This document shows, piece by piece, positions 53,533-62,641 of a stretch of 64,000 bases of DNA. Origin of the DNA: [Pseudopropionibacterium] massiliense (GTDB taxonomy: Bacteria > Actinomycetota > Actinomycetes > Propionibacteriales > Propionibacteriaceae). A program made the position numbers and the translations under genes. The notes under the pieces were generated by a model that was not told the DNA's origin, searched no databases, and saw only the letters and a list, made by a program, of their open reading frames with translations. The DNA is taken from assembly GCF_900607225.1 (NCBI RefSeq), contig NZ_LR027842.1:1803516-1867515 (forward strand), in the 5' to 3' direction. The stretch's first letter is position 1, and every line of letters starts with the position of its first letter.

Positions 53533-54816
53533 TCAGGCCGACAAGTCCCGGCGCCTAGCCACACGGGAGGAGGCCACCAACTCAGGTTGCGCTTTTCCGA
53601 GGACGGCCTCGCGGGTCACGACGACCTGTGCCACGTCCTCCGCGGATGGCACCTCGAACATCACGTCGAGCAGCAACTCCTCGAGGATCGCCCGCAGGCC
53701 ACGGGCCCCGGTGCCCCGCTCCAGAGCGAGTTCCGCGATGGCGTCGATGGCCTCGTCGGTGAAGTCCAGCTGCACCCCGTCGAGCTCGAAGAGGCGCGCG
53801 AACTGCTTGGTCAGGGCGTTGCGGGGTTCGACGAGGATCCGGTTCAGGGCTTCACGGTCCAGCGGCGAGACCGTCGAGATCATGGGGAGACGCCCGATGA
53901 ACTCCGGGATCAGACCGAACTTGTGCAGGTCCTCGGGGCGGACCTCGGAGAAGGGATCGGTCACTTCCGTCCGGGTCGAGGTGTCGATGCTGAAACCGAG
54001 GGGCCGTTTCCCGATACGGGAATTGATGATTTCGTCGAGACCGGCAAAAGCACCTCCAACGATGAACAACACCTTGGTGGTGTCGATCTGGAGGAAATCC
54101 TGGTGTGGATGCTTGCGTCCGCCCTGCGGAGGAACGGAGGCAACGGTCCCCTCGAGAATTTTCAGCAGCGCCTGCTGAACCCCCTCACCGGAAACATCGC
54201 GGGTTATCGAGGGATTCTCGGACTTGCGCGCAACCTTGTCTATCTCATCAATGTAGATGATCCCGGTCTCGGCCTTCTTGATGTCGAAATCGGCCGCCTG
54301 AATGAGTTTGAGAAGAATGTTCTCAACGTCCTCACCCACGTACCCGGCCTCGGTGAGGGCCGTCGCATCGGCCATGGCGAAGGGCACGTTGAGCATTTTC
54401 GCCAAGGTCTGGGCGAGATAGGTCTTCCCGCACCCGGTGGGACCGATGAGCAGAATGTTCGATTTCCCCACCTCAACGGTATCGTCATTCTGGCGTGAGC
54501 GACCAATTCTGGTCTGTTCCGAAGTGATGCGTTTGTAGTGATTGTACACAGCGACCGCGAGGGCTTTCTTGGCGGCGTCCTGCCCGATCACGTACTGATC
54601 GAGAAAATCGCGAATTTCCTTGGGCTTGGGAAGTTCTTCCTGCAGCCCGAAACTTTCAACCCTGGGAAATTCTTCCTCGATGATCTCGTTGCACAGCCCG
54701 ATGCACTCGTCGCAGATGTAGACACCGTCCCCCGCGATGAGACGCTTGACCTGCTTCTGCGACTTGGTGCAGAAGTTGCACTTGAAGACCTCGCTGGTCT
54801 CACCGATCCGTGGCAC
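53533..54816 (-). CDS. clpX: ClpX ATPase of the ClpXP protease
   Basis: 427 residues. The GTG at 54816 is preferred because GGAG lies six bases upstream and it gives the usual start [16 protein letters not shown]; a TTG at 54840 is the alternative. The zinc-binding domain has CNFC and CDECIGLC. Walker A is [15 protein letters not shown], Walker B is [10 protein letters not shown], and RYGF-like and sensor segments follow ([15 protein letters not shown]). It unfolds substrates for ClpP1P2, encoded just upstream. Confidence 0.97.
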   Translation of the reverse strand: MPRIGETSEVFKCNFCTKSQKQVKRLIAGDGVYICDECIGLCNEIIEEEFPRVESFGLQEELPKPKEIRDFLDQYVIGQDAAKKALAVAVYNHYKRITSEQTRIGRSRQNDDTVEVGKSNILLIGPTGCGKTYLAQTLAKMLNVPFAMADATALTEAGYVGEDVENILLKLIQAADFDIKKAETGIIYIDEIDKVARKSENPSITRDVSGEGVQQALLKILEGTVASVPPQGGRKHPHQDFLQIDTTKVLFIVGGAFAGLDEIINSRIGKRPLGFSIDTSTRTEVTDPFSEVRPEDLHKFGLIPEFIGRLPMISTVSPLDREALNRILVEPRNALTKQFARLFELDGVQLDFTDEAIDAIAELALERGTGARGLRAILEELLLDVMFEVPSAEDVAQVVVTREAVLGKAQPELVASSRVARRRDLSA

Positions 54817-54911
54817 CGAAAACTCCACTCTGTCCGTCAATTAACGACTGGCCACAACCTTACTCGTCAGGATGTCATTTTGTGGCGCAACACCCTGACG
54901 AGTCTCGAGGT

Positions 54912-55520
54912 TCAGGCCCCGACGTCCTTGAGGGAGGTCAGGATGTCGTCGACGATTCCGTATTCAACGGCCTCCTGGGCGGTCAGGTACTTGTCGCGCT
55001 CGATGTCGCGGCTGACCTTCGTGACGGTCTGCCCGGTGTCGGCAGCAAGCATGTTCTCCATCAGCTCGCGGATGCGCATGATCTCCTTGGCCTGGATCTC
55101 CAGGTCGGAGCTCTGCCCGTAGCCTCCCTCGGTCGCGGGTTGATGGATGAGGATGCGACTGTTGGGAAGCGCCAGACGTTTGCCCTTGGTTCCCGCTGCG
55201 AGCAGGAGCGCAGCGGCGGAGGCGGCCTGCCCGAGACAGACGGTCTGGATGTCCGGTTTGATGTAACGCATGGTGTCGTAGATGGCGGTGAGGGCCGTGA
55301 ACGAACCGCCGGGCGAGTTGATGTAGATGGAGATCTGCCGTTCCGCATCCATCGACTGGAGGCACAGCAACTGGGCCATCACCGCATTGGCGATGTCGTC
55401 GCTGATCGGGGTGCCGAGGAAGATGATCCGGTCCTCGAACAGTTTCGTGTAGGGATCGACGCGACGCATGCCGTAGCTGGTGCGTTCCTCCCACTGGGGA
55501 ATGTAGTAGTTGCTGGTCAC
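54912..55520 (-). CDS. clpP2: ATP-dependent Clp protease proteolytic subunit 2
   Basis: 202 residues from a GTG at 55520 that overlaps the clpP1 stop as GTGA. The N-terminus [19 protein letters not shown] is typical of actinobacterial ClpP2. Catalytic residues lie in [15 protein letters not shown] (Ser), RILIHQP (His) and [11 protein letters not shown] (Asp). It forms the mixed ClpP1P2 tetradecamer. The longer frame to 55883 lies within clpP1 and is a shadow. Confidence 0.96.
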   Translation of the reverse strand: MTSNYYIPQWEERTSYGMRRVDPYTKLFEDRIIFLGTPISDDIANAVMAQLLCLQSMDAERQISIYINSPGGSFTALTAIYDTMRYIKPDIQTVCLGQAASAAALLLAAGTKGKRLALPNSRILIHQPATEGGYGQSSDLEIQAKEIMRIRELMENMLAADTGQTVTKVSRDIERDKYLTAQEAVEYGIVDDILTSLKDVGA

Positions 55521-56140
55521 TTGTTGGGAGCCTCCGAGTTGATCTGGGACGCACGCTCGTAGACGTGGTCGATGAAGCCGTATTCGAGAGCCTGTTCGGC
55601 CGTGAACCAGCGATCCCGGTCCGAGTCGGCCTCGATCTGCTCCACGCTCTGACCGGTGTGCTGCGCGATGAGCTGGGCCATGGTCTTCTTGATGTGCAGT
55701 GACTGTTCCGCCTGGATCCGGATGTCGGAAGCGGTGCCGCCCAACCCGCCGGAGGGCTGATGCATCATGATGCGGCTGTGCGGCAGGGCGTAACGCTTGC
55801 CGGGAGTACCTGCCGACAGCAGGAACTGTCCCATGGAGGCCGCGAGCCCCATCGCCACCGTGGCGACATCGTTGCTGATCCACTGCATGGTGTCGAAGAT
55901 GGCCATTCCGGAGTCGACGGAGCCGCCGGGACTGTTGATGTAGAGGTAGATGTCGGAGCTCGGGTCCTCGGCGTTCAGCAACAGCATCTGGGCGCAGATG
56001 GCGTTCGCGTTCTCGTCACGCACCTCGGATCCCAGAAAGATGATGCGGTTGGCCAGCAGGGAGGAGTAGACGTTGTCCGTCATCCCCAGACCCGGAGCCT
56101 GCTGGGCCGCCATTGAGATGTCGTTTCGCTTGTCGGTCAC
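55517..56140 (-). CDS. clpP1: ATP-dependent Clp protease proteolytic subunit 1
   Basis: 207 residues from a GTG at 56140. Catalytic residues lie in [16 protein letters not shown] (Ser), [10 protein letters not shown] (His) and [10 protein letters not shown] (Asp). The GTG is favoured because a -10 box TACGTT lies seven bases upstream, the layout of a leaderless gene; an ATG at 56113 and a TTG at 56149 are alternatives. First gene of the clpP1-clpP2 pair, with clpX following after a 95-bp gap. Confidence 0.95.
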   Translation of the reverse strand: MTDKRNDISMAAQQAPGLGMTDNVYSSLLANRIIFLGSEVRDENANAICAQMLLLNAEDPSSDIYLYINSPGGSVDSGMAIFDTMQWISNDVATVAMGLAASMGQFLLSAGTPGKRYALPHSRIMMHQPSGGLGGTASDIRIQAEQSLHIKKTMAQLIAQHTGQSVEQIEADSDRDRWFTAEQALEYGFIDHVYERASQINSEAPNK

Positions 56141-56147
56141 GTCATAC

Positions 56148-56175
56148 AACGTACCGACTCCGAGCGATTTTCCAA
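56148..56175 (-). promoter_or_regulatory. Promoter of clpP1 (leaderless)
   Basis: Read leftward: TTGGAA (-35, 56170-56175), a 16-bp spacer, then TACGTT (-10, 56148-56153), followed by seven bases and the GTG start. Both boxes are close to the SigA consensus and spacing is good. It fits the small gap between clpP1 and the permease gene. Confidence 0.6.
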
Positions 56176-56191
56176 GGATGGCCCGCCCGGA

Positions 56192-57295
56192 TCACTCAGT
56201 AGCGACGCCCAGCCCGGATTCGTCGCAATCACTGGTGTCGACGGAGTCGGGGTTCGAGGAGATCAAAGCCCCCACCCAACGGGCCCTCGGGTCGTTGTCG
56301 AGCAGCAGGGATTTCACCATGAGCGTCAGCGGTAGAGCCAGAAGGGCCCCGAGCGCACCGAACACCGCGGTCCACAACAGCAGTGAGATGAAGGAGACAA
56401 CAGGAGTGATCCCGACTGCGTCGCCAGTGAACTTCGGCTGGATCACGGACTGGATCACGAAGTTGAGGGCGCAGTAGGCGACCACCACGATCAGTGCCGC
56501 CGTCGGCCCCTTCTCCAGCAGGGCCAGCAGCGCGGGCGGAAGGAGCCCGATGAAGAAACCGACGTTGGGTATGTAATTGGTGATGAAACTCAGCACCACC
56601 CACACCAGCGGAAGCGACACCCCGACGATCACGAGGACGATGCCGTCCAGGACTGCGACAATGAAGCCGAACAGGCTGGTCACCAGCCAGTACCGGCGGA
56701 TACCCAGGGCGAACCCCTCAAGGGAACTCGTGAAACTGGGGTGCAGCCTGTCGGTGATGGCCAGCCGTTTAGCGATCGAGGGCAGGTCAGCCACCAGGAA
56801 GGCCAAACAGATGAGTATCACGGTCATGGTTCCCGTGGCACTCGAGGCCTGACCGACGACGTTGCCCACGAGATCGAGGACGTTGGACGGCGAAACCGAT
56901 TTGAGCTGTTCCAGCAGCGCCGCCTCGTCGAAACCCAGCGTACCCAGCCACGTGATCAGCTGCTTGTAGAGCTGGGTGAACTGGGTTCCGTAGGAGGTGA
57001 GCGAGGCCACCATGGAGGTGCCTGCCCACACGATGCTCCCGGTGGCGAGCACCAGGACCAGCAGCAGCATCACACCGGTGATCAGGGCCGCCAACGCGCG
57101 GGGCACGCGGTGCTTCTCGAGCCACCGATACACCGGGTAGGCAGTGATCACCATGTTGATGGCGAGGAACGTGGGGGCCAGTACCGAACTGAACTCCCTG
57201 AACACCCCGAGGGTCAGGGAGATGGCGCCCAGCACCACGACGGCCATGACGAACAGGGGAAATCTGCCCGTTCCGGACTTTTCGGTGGCCCCCAC
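56192..57295 (-). CDS. AI-2E family (PerM/UPF0118) membrane transporter
   Basis: 367 residues from a GTG at 57295, which has GGAG seven bases upstream; the frame continues to 57382 inside tig. About eight hydrophobic segments are seen, starting with FPLFVMAVVVLGAISLTLGV. The family motif YIPNVGFFIGLLPP and the C-terminal SVIQPKFTGDAVGITPVVS are typical of AI-2E transporter family proteins. The substrate is unknown: many members are not autoinducer exporters. It starts 4 bp after the tig stop. Confidence 0.87.
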   Translation of the reverse strand: MGATEKSGTGRFPLFVMAVVVLGAISLTLGVFREFSSVLAPTFLAINMVITAYPVYRWLEKHRVPRALAALITGVMLLLVLVLATGSIVWAGTSMVASLTSYGTQFTQLYKQLITWLGTLGFDEAALLEQLKSVSPSNVLDLVGNVVGQASSATGTMTVILICLAFLVADLPSIAKRLAITDRLHPSFTSSLEGFALGIRRYWLVTSLFGFIVAVLDGIVLVIVGVSLPLVWVVLSFITNYIPNVGFFIGLLPPALLALLEKGPTAALIVVVAYCALNFVIQSVIQPKFTGDAVGITPVVSFISLLLWTAVFGALGALLALPLTLMVKSLLLDNDPRARWVGALISSNPDSVDTSDCDESGLGVATE

Positions 57296-57299
57296 CGCA

Positions 57300-58718
57300 T
57301 CACTCCGTTTCTTCGGTCTCGGAGATCTCCTCGACCTCAGCTGTCTCGGTTTCGGTTCCCTCTTCGCTCTCGGCCTCCTCATCGGTTTCCGGAGCCGATG
57401 GGGTCATCTCGACAGGTTCTCCTTCGGAGTCGGTCACCTTGGCCGCCTCACAAATGGCGGCGAGCGCCTTGCCGCGGCGGATCTCCTGCTGCCACTCGAA
57501 CATGTGGTTGTGGTCCATCATGTGATTGATCACTTCTTGCGGCGTGGTGCGCTGCTCGGTGGCCTTGCGGAGGATCAGCTCGGTGAATTCCTGCTGCGAA
57601 ACAGGAATCTCGTTGTCGTCAACGTACTTGTCGAGAAGCAGCTGGGCACGCAGCGCCTGGGTGGAACGTTCATCCACCTGTGCCCAGAAGGCATCGACGT
57701 CCTCGGCATCCTCGTCGTCAGCCTGCTCCAGGTATGCCTCGACGGTCAGCCCGGCACGCGCCAACTGATCGGAGATCTGGTTGCGGCGGGCCTCAAGCTC
57801 ACGAGCCAGCACAGCGGCCGGAACTTCGAAGTCGACCTGTTCGAGGGCGGCTTCCAGAATCTTGTCCCGCGCCTCGGCGATCTGTTCGGCCTTGGCCTGC
57901 GCCAAGACCGCCTTGGACAGGTCTTCGCGCATTTCCTCGACGGTGTCGAACTCGGAAAGCGTCTGGGCGAACTCGTCGTCCAGTACAGGAAGCTCCTCCT
58001 CGGCCACCTGTGTGACGGTGACGGTGATGTCCGCATCCTGACCGCGGAAGGGACCACCGATCAACGTGGATGTGAAGGTCTTCGACTCCCCCGCCTTGAG
58101 GCCACGGACGGCCTCGTCGAGTCCTTCAAGCATTCCTGCCTTCTCGCCCACCGTGAGAGTGACCCCGCTGGCGGAGGCCTCCGGAAGCTCCTCCCCGTTC
58201 TGGGACGCGGTCAGATCGATGGTGAGGACGTCACCCTCCTGGGCCTCACGATCGAGCTCCGTGGTGGTGGCGAACCGTTTGCGGAGCAGCAGGATGCGCT
58301 CCTCCACTTCATCTTCCAGTGACGGCAGGGCGTCCACGGTGGTCTCGATGGCGGTGAAATCCGGGAGATCGAAGTCAGGTCGGATGTCGACCTCCGCGGT
58401 GAACTCGACGAGCTCGCCGTCCTCCAGTTTGGTGATCTCGATCTCCGGTTGGGCGAGCGGCACCGCTTTGGCCTCCGCCAGGGCAGTTTCATACGCGGGC
58501 TGGATGGCCTCGTTGATGGCCTCCTGGAGGACCACTCCCCGGCCGAAACGTTGATCGATGACAACGGCCGGCACTTTACCCTTGCGGAAGCCTGGGATGT
58601 TGACCTGCTCTGCGATCTCCTTGTAGGCCTTGTCGAGATGGGGCTTGAGGTCAACGAAGGGGATCTCTACGGTTAGCTTGACCCTCGTGGGGCTCAGCTT
58701 CTCTACGGTGCTGGGCAC
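57300..58718 (-). CDS. tig: Trigger factor (ribosome-associated chaperone, PPIase)
   Basis: 472 residues from a GTG at 58718 with AGGAG seven bases upstream. The ribosome-binding domain carries IPGFRKGKVP, close to the GFRxGxxP signature. The FKBP-like domain spans about 150-240 (QEGDVLTIDLTAS, GGPFRGQDADITVTV), and a long helical C-terminal domain ends in an acidic tail. It shelters nascent chains. Placed upstream of clpP1P2X as in most bacteria. The 275 bp upstream (58719-58993) hold no gene. Confidence 0.95.
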   Translation of the reverse strand: MPSTVEKLSPTRVKLTVEIPFVDLKPHLDKAYKEIAEQVNIPGFRKGKVPAVVIDQRFGRGVVLQEAINEAIQPAYETALAEAKAVPLAQPEIEITKLEDGELVEFTAEVDIRPDFDLPDFTAIETTVDALPSLEDEVEERILLLRKRFATTTELDREAQEGDVLTIDLTASQNGEELPEASASGVTLTVGEKAGMLEGLDEAVRGLKAGESKTFTSTLIGGPFRGQDADITVTVTQVAEEELPVLDDEFAQTLSEFDTVEEMREDLSKAVLAQAKAEQIAEARDKILEAALEQVDFEVPAAVLARELEARRNQISDQLARAGLTVEAYLEQADDEDAEDVDAFWAQVDERSTQALRAQLLLDKYVDDNEIPVSQQEFTELILRKATEQRTTPQEVINHMMDHNHMFEWQQEIRRGKALAAICEAAKVTDSEGEPVEMTPSAPETDEEAESEEGTETETAEVEEISETEETE

Positions 58719-58993
58719 GAATCGACTCCTGAACTTGAAATGGTCGCCGCAAGTTTAACCAAGGGCATCCGGGCCAACCAACCGCAACGTGCGCCCCCGC
58801 CGGTTCATGGGGCTGCGTCTGCCGGGTCGCTCCTCGCCACCGTCCCACCTCCCAGTCTGCCGTACCGGCTTCCGCACAGTTCTCAGGCACTGTCGCGTCG
58901 CCGTATCGCTCGGGCCCTTCAACGTTCGAAGCGAGGAACTCATCGTCTCGGCTGGGGATCCACTCAAGAAGCTGCTAGACTCTCCGACGCTTC

Positions 58994-59067
58994 GCGGATG
59001 TAGCTCAATGGTAGAGCCCCAGTCTTCCAAACTGGCTACGCGGGTTCGATTCCCGTCATCCGCTCCA
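58994..59067 (+). tRNA. tRNA-Gly (TCC), CCA encoded
   Basis: The acceptor stem GCGGATG/CATCCGC is perfect. The anticodon stem CCAGT/ACTGG encloses CTTCCAA, giving anticodon TCC. The T loop TTCGATTC is standard, and CCA is present at 59065-59067. Divergent from tig. Confidence 0.97.
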
Positions 59068-59122
59068 CGGGGGGCTCGCATGCTTCTTCAAAGCCTTCGG
59101 GCCAGCCGATACGCTCGATCTC

Positions 59123-59419
59123 ATGGCGCATCTGTTCATACTCGACCTGACCTACCATCGCGGGCTCGCTCCCGTCGAGGAGAGCCTCCAGGCGCACAGG
59201 AAGTATCTTGCCGAGAACTACTCCGCCGGTCGTTTCCTGGCGAGCGGCCGCAAGGAACCCCGGACCGGGGGCGTCATCCTCGCAACCGGGACCCGGGAGG
59301 AGATCGAGGCGACCATCAGAACCGACCCTTTCACCATCAACGATGCCGCCATCTACTCAGTGATCGAGTTCGTCCCATCGATGACCGCTGATCTCCTGAT
59401 TCCCTACCGGGAGTCGTGA
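59123..59419 (+). CDS. YciI family protein
   Basis: 98 residues. The ferredoxin-like YciI fold is indicated by the conserved His in the HRKYLAENYSAG helix and the Asp in the RTDPFTINDAAIYSVIEF block, the two residues proposed to act together. The segment LASGRKEPRTGGVILA is also typical. Small members of this family are suspected enzymes, but no reaction is settled for this one. It stands alone after tRNA-Gly. Confidence 0.85.
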   Translation: MAHLFILDLTYHRGLAPVEESLQAHRKYLAENYSAGRFLASGRKEPRTGGVILATGTREEIEATIRTDPFTINDAAIYSVIEFVPSMTADLLIPYRES

Positions 59420-59488
59420 GACACGGCGTTTCCCTTCCGCTCACGCAACGTCCCGGTCCACCGGACAACCGGCGAGTACCGTGGATGC

Positions 59489-59866
59489 ATGAGAATCCTC
59501 CTGAGATTCGTGGTGGGCGCAATCGCAACCGCAGCGGCCGTCTGGCTCATCCCGGGCATCCGGGTGGTCGCTGATTCCGACCAGCAGTACGTCCTGATCC
59601 TGCTCGGCGTGGCAGCCATCATGGGGGCGGTGAACGCCCTCGTCAAACCGTTCACCCAGGCGCTGTCCTTCTGCCTCGTCGTGATCACCTTCGGCCTGTT
59701 CCTGTTGGTGATCAACGCGGCCATGCTGGCATTGACGGCCTGGGTGGCCCAGAAGTTCGGTATCGGCTTCTTCATCGACGGTTTCTGGCCGGCCCTGTGG
59801 GGAAGCATCGTCATAAGCATCGTGAACTCCCTGCTCGGCAGCGTCCTCGGCACCGAGAAGGAATGA
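59489..59866 (+). CDS. Small four-helix membrane protein (phage holin family IV / DUF360-like)
   Basis: 125 residues with four hydrophobic segments: FVVGAIATAAAVWLIPG, VLILLGVAAIMGAVNALV, LSFCLVVITFGLFLLVINA and a C-terminal LWGSIVISIVNSLLGSVLG. The N-VKP segment (NALVKPFTQ) and the AMLALTAWV stretch match the small actinobacterial/cyanobacterial 4-TM family labelled holin-like. The holin label is historical, and there is no phage gene around it. Confidence 0.8.
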   Translation: MRILLRFVVGAIATAAAVWLIPGIRVVADSDQQYVLILLGVAAIMGAVNALVKPFTQALSFCLVVITFGLFLLVINAAMLALTAWVAQKFGIGFFIDGFWPALWGSIVISIVNSLLGSVLGTEKE

Positions 59867-59933
59867 GAAGTCCCGCGTTGGGCACCCGGAGACTGCGTGC
59901 AGTAGACTTCACCGGGTCCCTCCAGTGGGACAC

Positions 59934-60009
59934 CGGGACGTAGCGTAGTGGCTAGCGCGCCTGCTTTGGGAGCAGGAGATCGCAGGTTCGAGTCCTGTCG
60001 TCCCGACCA
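59934..60009 (+). tRNA. tRNA-Pro (TGG), CCA encoded
   Basis: The acceptor stem CGGGACG/CGTCCCG begins with the C1:G72 pair of bacterial tRNA-Pro. The anticodon stem CCTGC/GCAGG encloses TTTGGGA, giving anticodon TGG. The T loop TTCGAGTC is standard, and CCA is encoded at 60007-60009. A terminator follows at 60030. Confidence 0.97.
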
Positions 60010-60029
60010 CACTCACCTCGTTCGAACAC

Positions 60030-60062
60030 ACGCCCTCGGAGTTTCGCTCCGGGGGCGTTTTT
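60030..60062 (+). terminator. Rho-independent terminator of tRNA-Pro
   Basis: Arms ACGCCCTCGGAG (60030-60041) and CTCCGGGGGCGT (60047-60058) pair with one mismatch around a 5-base loop and are followed by a run of T through 60062. This is a canonical intrinsic terminator 20 bp after the tRNA. Confidence 0.88.
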
Positions 60063-60790
60063 GCCGATGCAACCGGGGTGAGAGACTCAGCACTTGAATC
60101 GGAATCCGTCTCGCCGGGCGCATCGCCATCAACTCGGTTCGCTGCTTTGTTCGCGGCCGTTTCGGCCACTTCGGGGGTTTCGGCGTCGCTACGTGACCTC
60201 AGTAACCCGCCCTCGGCGTGGTTGGCGTGGCGGACGGCCTGCTGCCCTGCTCGCTGGAGGCGGGTCACGATCTCCCGTGGCTCGGTGGCTGGCTGGAGAC
60301 TGCTGCCATCATCGTCGAGCCAGATTTGGGCGTAGAAAGCAGTCAGGAGTTTGCGTTTCACCACCGGACTGGCCAGCTCATAGAACCGGGCGGGATCGGC
60401 CAACAGGTCGAGGTAGGCCAGCACGGTATTGGCTTGACGACGCAACTGCTCGTCGGTGTGGGCTAGTTGTTGTTGGAGCATGGCTCGGCGGGTCTGGAGG
60501 TCACGGAGCCTTTTGCGCAACTTCTTGCCGACCAGCCCACCATCCGACGCCAGGTCCAACAACCGTTCCTCCTTGACGTCCAGGCGGGACAGCTCCTTCT
60601 TCAAGCGGCGCCTAGTTTCCTGCTCCACTGCTTGCTGGTGCTCCAGGCTGTCTGTCACCTGCTGGCGCAGCGCTGCGATCTCCCCGGACGGGATGCGCAG
60701 GGTAGCGACCTCGCGCGCCAGGGCGTCCTCAACGTCCTTGACTGGCAGGTGCGGCAAACCATGGACGACGCTCACATCGATTGCCACCAC
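60063..60790 (-). pseudogene. C-terminal remnant of a large serine recombinase
   Basis: Reading leftward from about 60790, the frame gives ALAREVATLRIPSGEIAAL, then a coiled coil KKELSRLDVKEERLLDLA, KLRKRLRDLQTRRAMLQQQL and VLAYLDLLADPARFYEL, then VKRKLLTAFYAQIWLDDDG. This is the C-terminal coiled-coil tail of large serine integrases. The catalytic serine domain, the recombinase domain and the zinc ribbon are absent, and no start or ribosome site exists. The open frame runs on through the terminator and tRNA-Pro antisense, so its native stop is lost. It is a truncated relic of a mobile element. The remaining 60791-61061 hold no gene except the promoter region of the next one. Confidence 0.75.
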
Positions 60791-61061
60791 CTCGATACCC
60801 AGACTTCCCGCGACGTACGTCCCATCCCCCCTGAGCACACCACCGATACCTATCCACACAATCCGACCCCATGACCCGACACAACGAACATCTCTCCCGC
60901 AGCCCTCTTCACGACAAACGCTGCCGCCACGACACCCCTCCCGCCATGCGGACCGGATGCACCCCAGCTGTGGTGTACTTGGCCGTGGCCGCGATGAAGC
61001 AGCAGCCTCGCAGCCGGGATGGGGGAACAGGAGTCGGGGGAAAACGACATCAAGGAGCACC

Positions 61062-62468
61062 ATGACTCACACATCCAAGTGGAAAGTGGCAGCAACAGCA
61101 GCGATCACTGCTGCCCTGTCTCTCGGGCTCGCCTGTGGCACGGGTCAGGCGCGCGCCGACACCGGTTGGCAGACGCTGGCAACCACCGAGGCCCGCACGG
61201 ACAACCCATTGAAGGGCTTCGCACCGTTCAACGAAAATCTCGACAACAATGCATCCTCCTTCCCTCACACCATGGAGTGGTTCTATATGCCACTCAACGC
61301 TGTGGTGAAGGGGGAACGCAGCTATGACTGGACAGAGTTTGAGAAGCAGCTGTCCTCCATCAAGAGCCGCGGGCATCAAGCTGCGCTCCGCTTCTATCTT
61401 GACTACCCGACCAAACCAACTGGGATTCCCGACTACCTCTTGGGGCCCGGCGGCATAGACCAGTCGAGAAAATACAATTTCTACGACAACAACGGAACCA
61501 GCTTCTCCCCCGACTACAACGACACCAGGGTCCAGTCCCTGATCAAGGACTTCGTCGCGGAGTTCGGCAAGAACTATGATGGGGACCCGCGGATCGGCTA
61601 CATCACCACCGGCCTCATCGGCTTCTGGGGCGAGCAGCACACGTACCCGATGGACGGCAATTCCAACACGGACAATCCCAATGGCGCACAGTGGATGCCG
61701 ACCCGTGAGGTGGAGCTCTCCTATTACCAAGCATGGGACGCGGCCTTCAACACCACGAAACTCCTGAACAGGAACCCCGGACCAGACCTGGAGAACGTCA
61801 AGGTTGGCTTCCACGACGACTCCTTCGCAGAATCAACACTCCCCACCACTGACTGGCACTTCATGGCCCGGATGGAGACATACAAGTTGACCGATCGCTG
61901 GCAGACCGAGGCAATCGGGGGCGAGGTATATCCGCAGATCCAACTCTGCGTGTTCAACGAGCCCGTGGACTGCGAACATGCAGAGGACTTCGGCGAAGCC
62001 ACGAAGCAGACTCACGCCACCTGGCTCGTGAACCACAAGGCTTTCTCAGAAGGCTACAGCGGAGCAGCACTCGAGAAAGCAACAAAGGCCCACGCCGCAC
62101 TGGGCTACGACCTCGCAGTCACACAAACCCGCACCGTCGTCACAGACGGAAAAACCCAAGTCAGCATCCACCTCACCAACCGCGGCGTCGCCCCCTTCTA
62201 CTACAACTGGCCACTGGAGTTCTCCCTCCTCAACCCCCAAGAATCCACCCCTGAATCCGCGAGAACGGTGGCCTCCACCCAAGCCGACGCCAACCTTCCC
62301 TCGATTCTTCCCGGCCAAACCACGGAAGTAACAGCAACCCTCGAAGGAAACAGCGGCCTGGTCGCCCTCCGCATCCCGAACCCCATGGAGGGCGGCGCCC
62401 CCCTGAAGCTCGCAAACACAAAACAGGACACCGAGATCGAGGGATACCTGACCCTGGGCTCCGTATAG
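61062..62468 (+). CDS. Secreted DUF4874/DUF4832-type protein, copy 1
   Basis: 468 residues from the ATG at 61062 with AAGGAG upstream. A Sec signal peptide (KWKVAATAAITAALSLGLAC) ends near an ARA-D cleavage site. NPLKGFAPFNEN starts the DUF4874-like domain, a TIM-barrel family found next to glycoside hydrolases; YNFYDNNG, GYITTGLIGFWGEQHTYP and VELSYYQAWDAAFNT follow. The C-terminal DUF4832-like beta domain (from about 350, VTQTRTVVTDGKTQVSIHL) ends the protein. GEQH could supply an acidic residue, but no activity is established for this copy. Probably cell-surface carbohydrate binding or processing. Its last ~480 bp match copy 2 exactly as far as the window shows. Confidence 0.8.
   Translation: MTHTSKWKVAATAAITAALSLGLACGTGQARADTGWQTLATTEARTDNPLKGFAPFNENLDNNASSFPHTMEWFYMPLNAVVKGERSYDWTEFEKQLSSIKSRGHQAALRFYLDYPTKPTGIPDYLLGPGGIDQSRKYNFYDNNGTSFSPDYNDTRVQSLIKDFVAEFGKNYDGDPRIGYITTGLIGFWGEQHTYPMDGNSNTDNPNGAQWMPTREVELSYYQAWDAAFNTTKLLNRNPGPDLENVKVGFHDDSFAESTLPTTDWHFMARMETYKLTDRWQTEAIGGEVYPQIQLCVFNEPVDCEHAEDFGEATKQTHATWLVNHKAFSEGYSGAALEKATKAHAALGYDLAVTQTRTVVTDGKTQVSIHLTNRGVAPFYYNWPLEFSLLNPQESTPESARTVASTQADANLPSILPGQTTEVTATLEGNSGLVALRIPNPMEGGAPLKLANTKQDTEIEGYLTLGSV
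61986..62432 (+). repeat. 447-bp block identical to 63554-64000 (first copy)
   Basis: From GACTTCGGCGAAGCC onward copy 1 and copy 2 are identical base for base up to the window edge, with a constant offset of 1568. Upstream of this point the two genes differ at many positions. The abrupt change points to gene conversion or a very recent partial duplication. Confidence 0.95.
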
Positions 62469-62567
62469 ACGGTGCCCCGAATCAAATGCAGCTCACGCAG
62501 GCTTTGAATCCGGGGATGTCCAAAAATTGACTTTGATCGCGGCGGCGCCGCGACCCCGGCAGTCAAG

Positions 62568-62608
62568 GAGGCTTGTTCGCAGCTTCAGGGAAGCTGCGAA
62601 CAAGCCTC
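62568..62608 (+). terminator. Strong hairpin between the two DUF4832-type genes
   Basis: Perfect 19-bp arms at 62568-62586 and 62590-62608 enclose a 3-base loop AGG. It lies 99 bp after the stop of copy 1 and 33 bp before the start of copy 2. No T-run follows, but stem strength suggests termination of copy 1 or a leader structure of copy 2. Confidence 0.7.
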
Positions 62609-62641
62609 GGGGTTGTGGGGGGATCGACATCAAGGAGCATG

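Noticed and set aside
59489..59866. Prophage holin
   Set aside because: The family name is historical. No endolysin or other phage gene lies nearby, and the sequence is the small 4-TM chromosomal type.
59909..61063. A 384-codon open frame on the minus strand as one full protein
   Set aside because: It runs through tRNA-Pro and its terminator, and its first ~90 codons are low-complexity. Only the middle matches a serine recombinase tail, so it is called a remnant.
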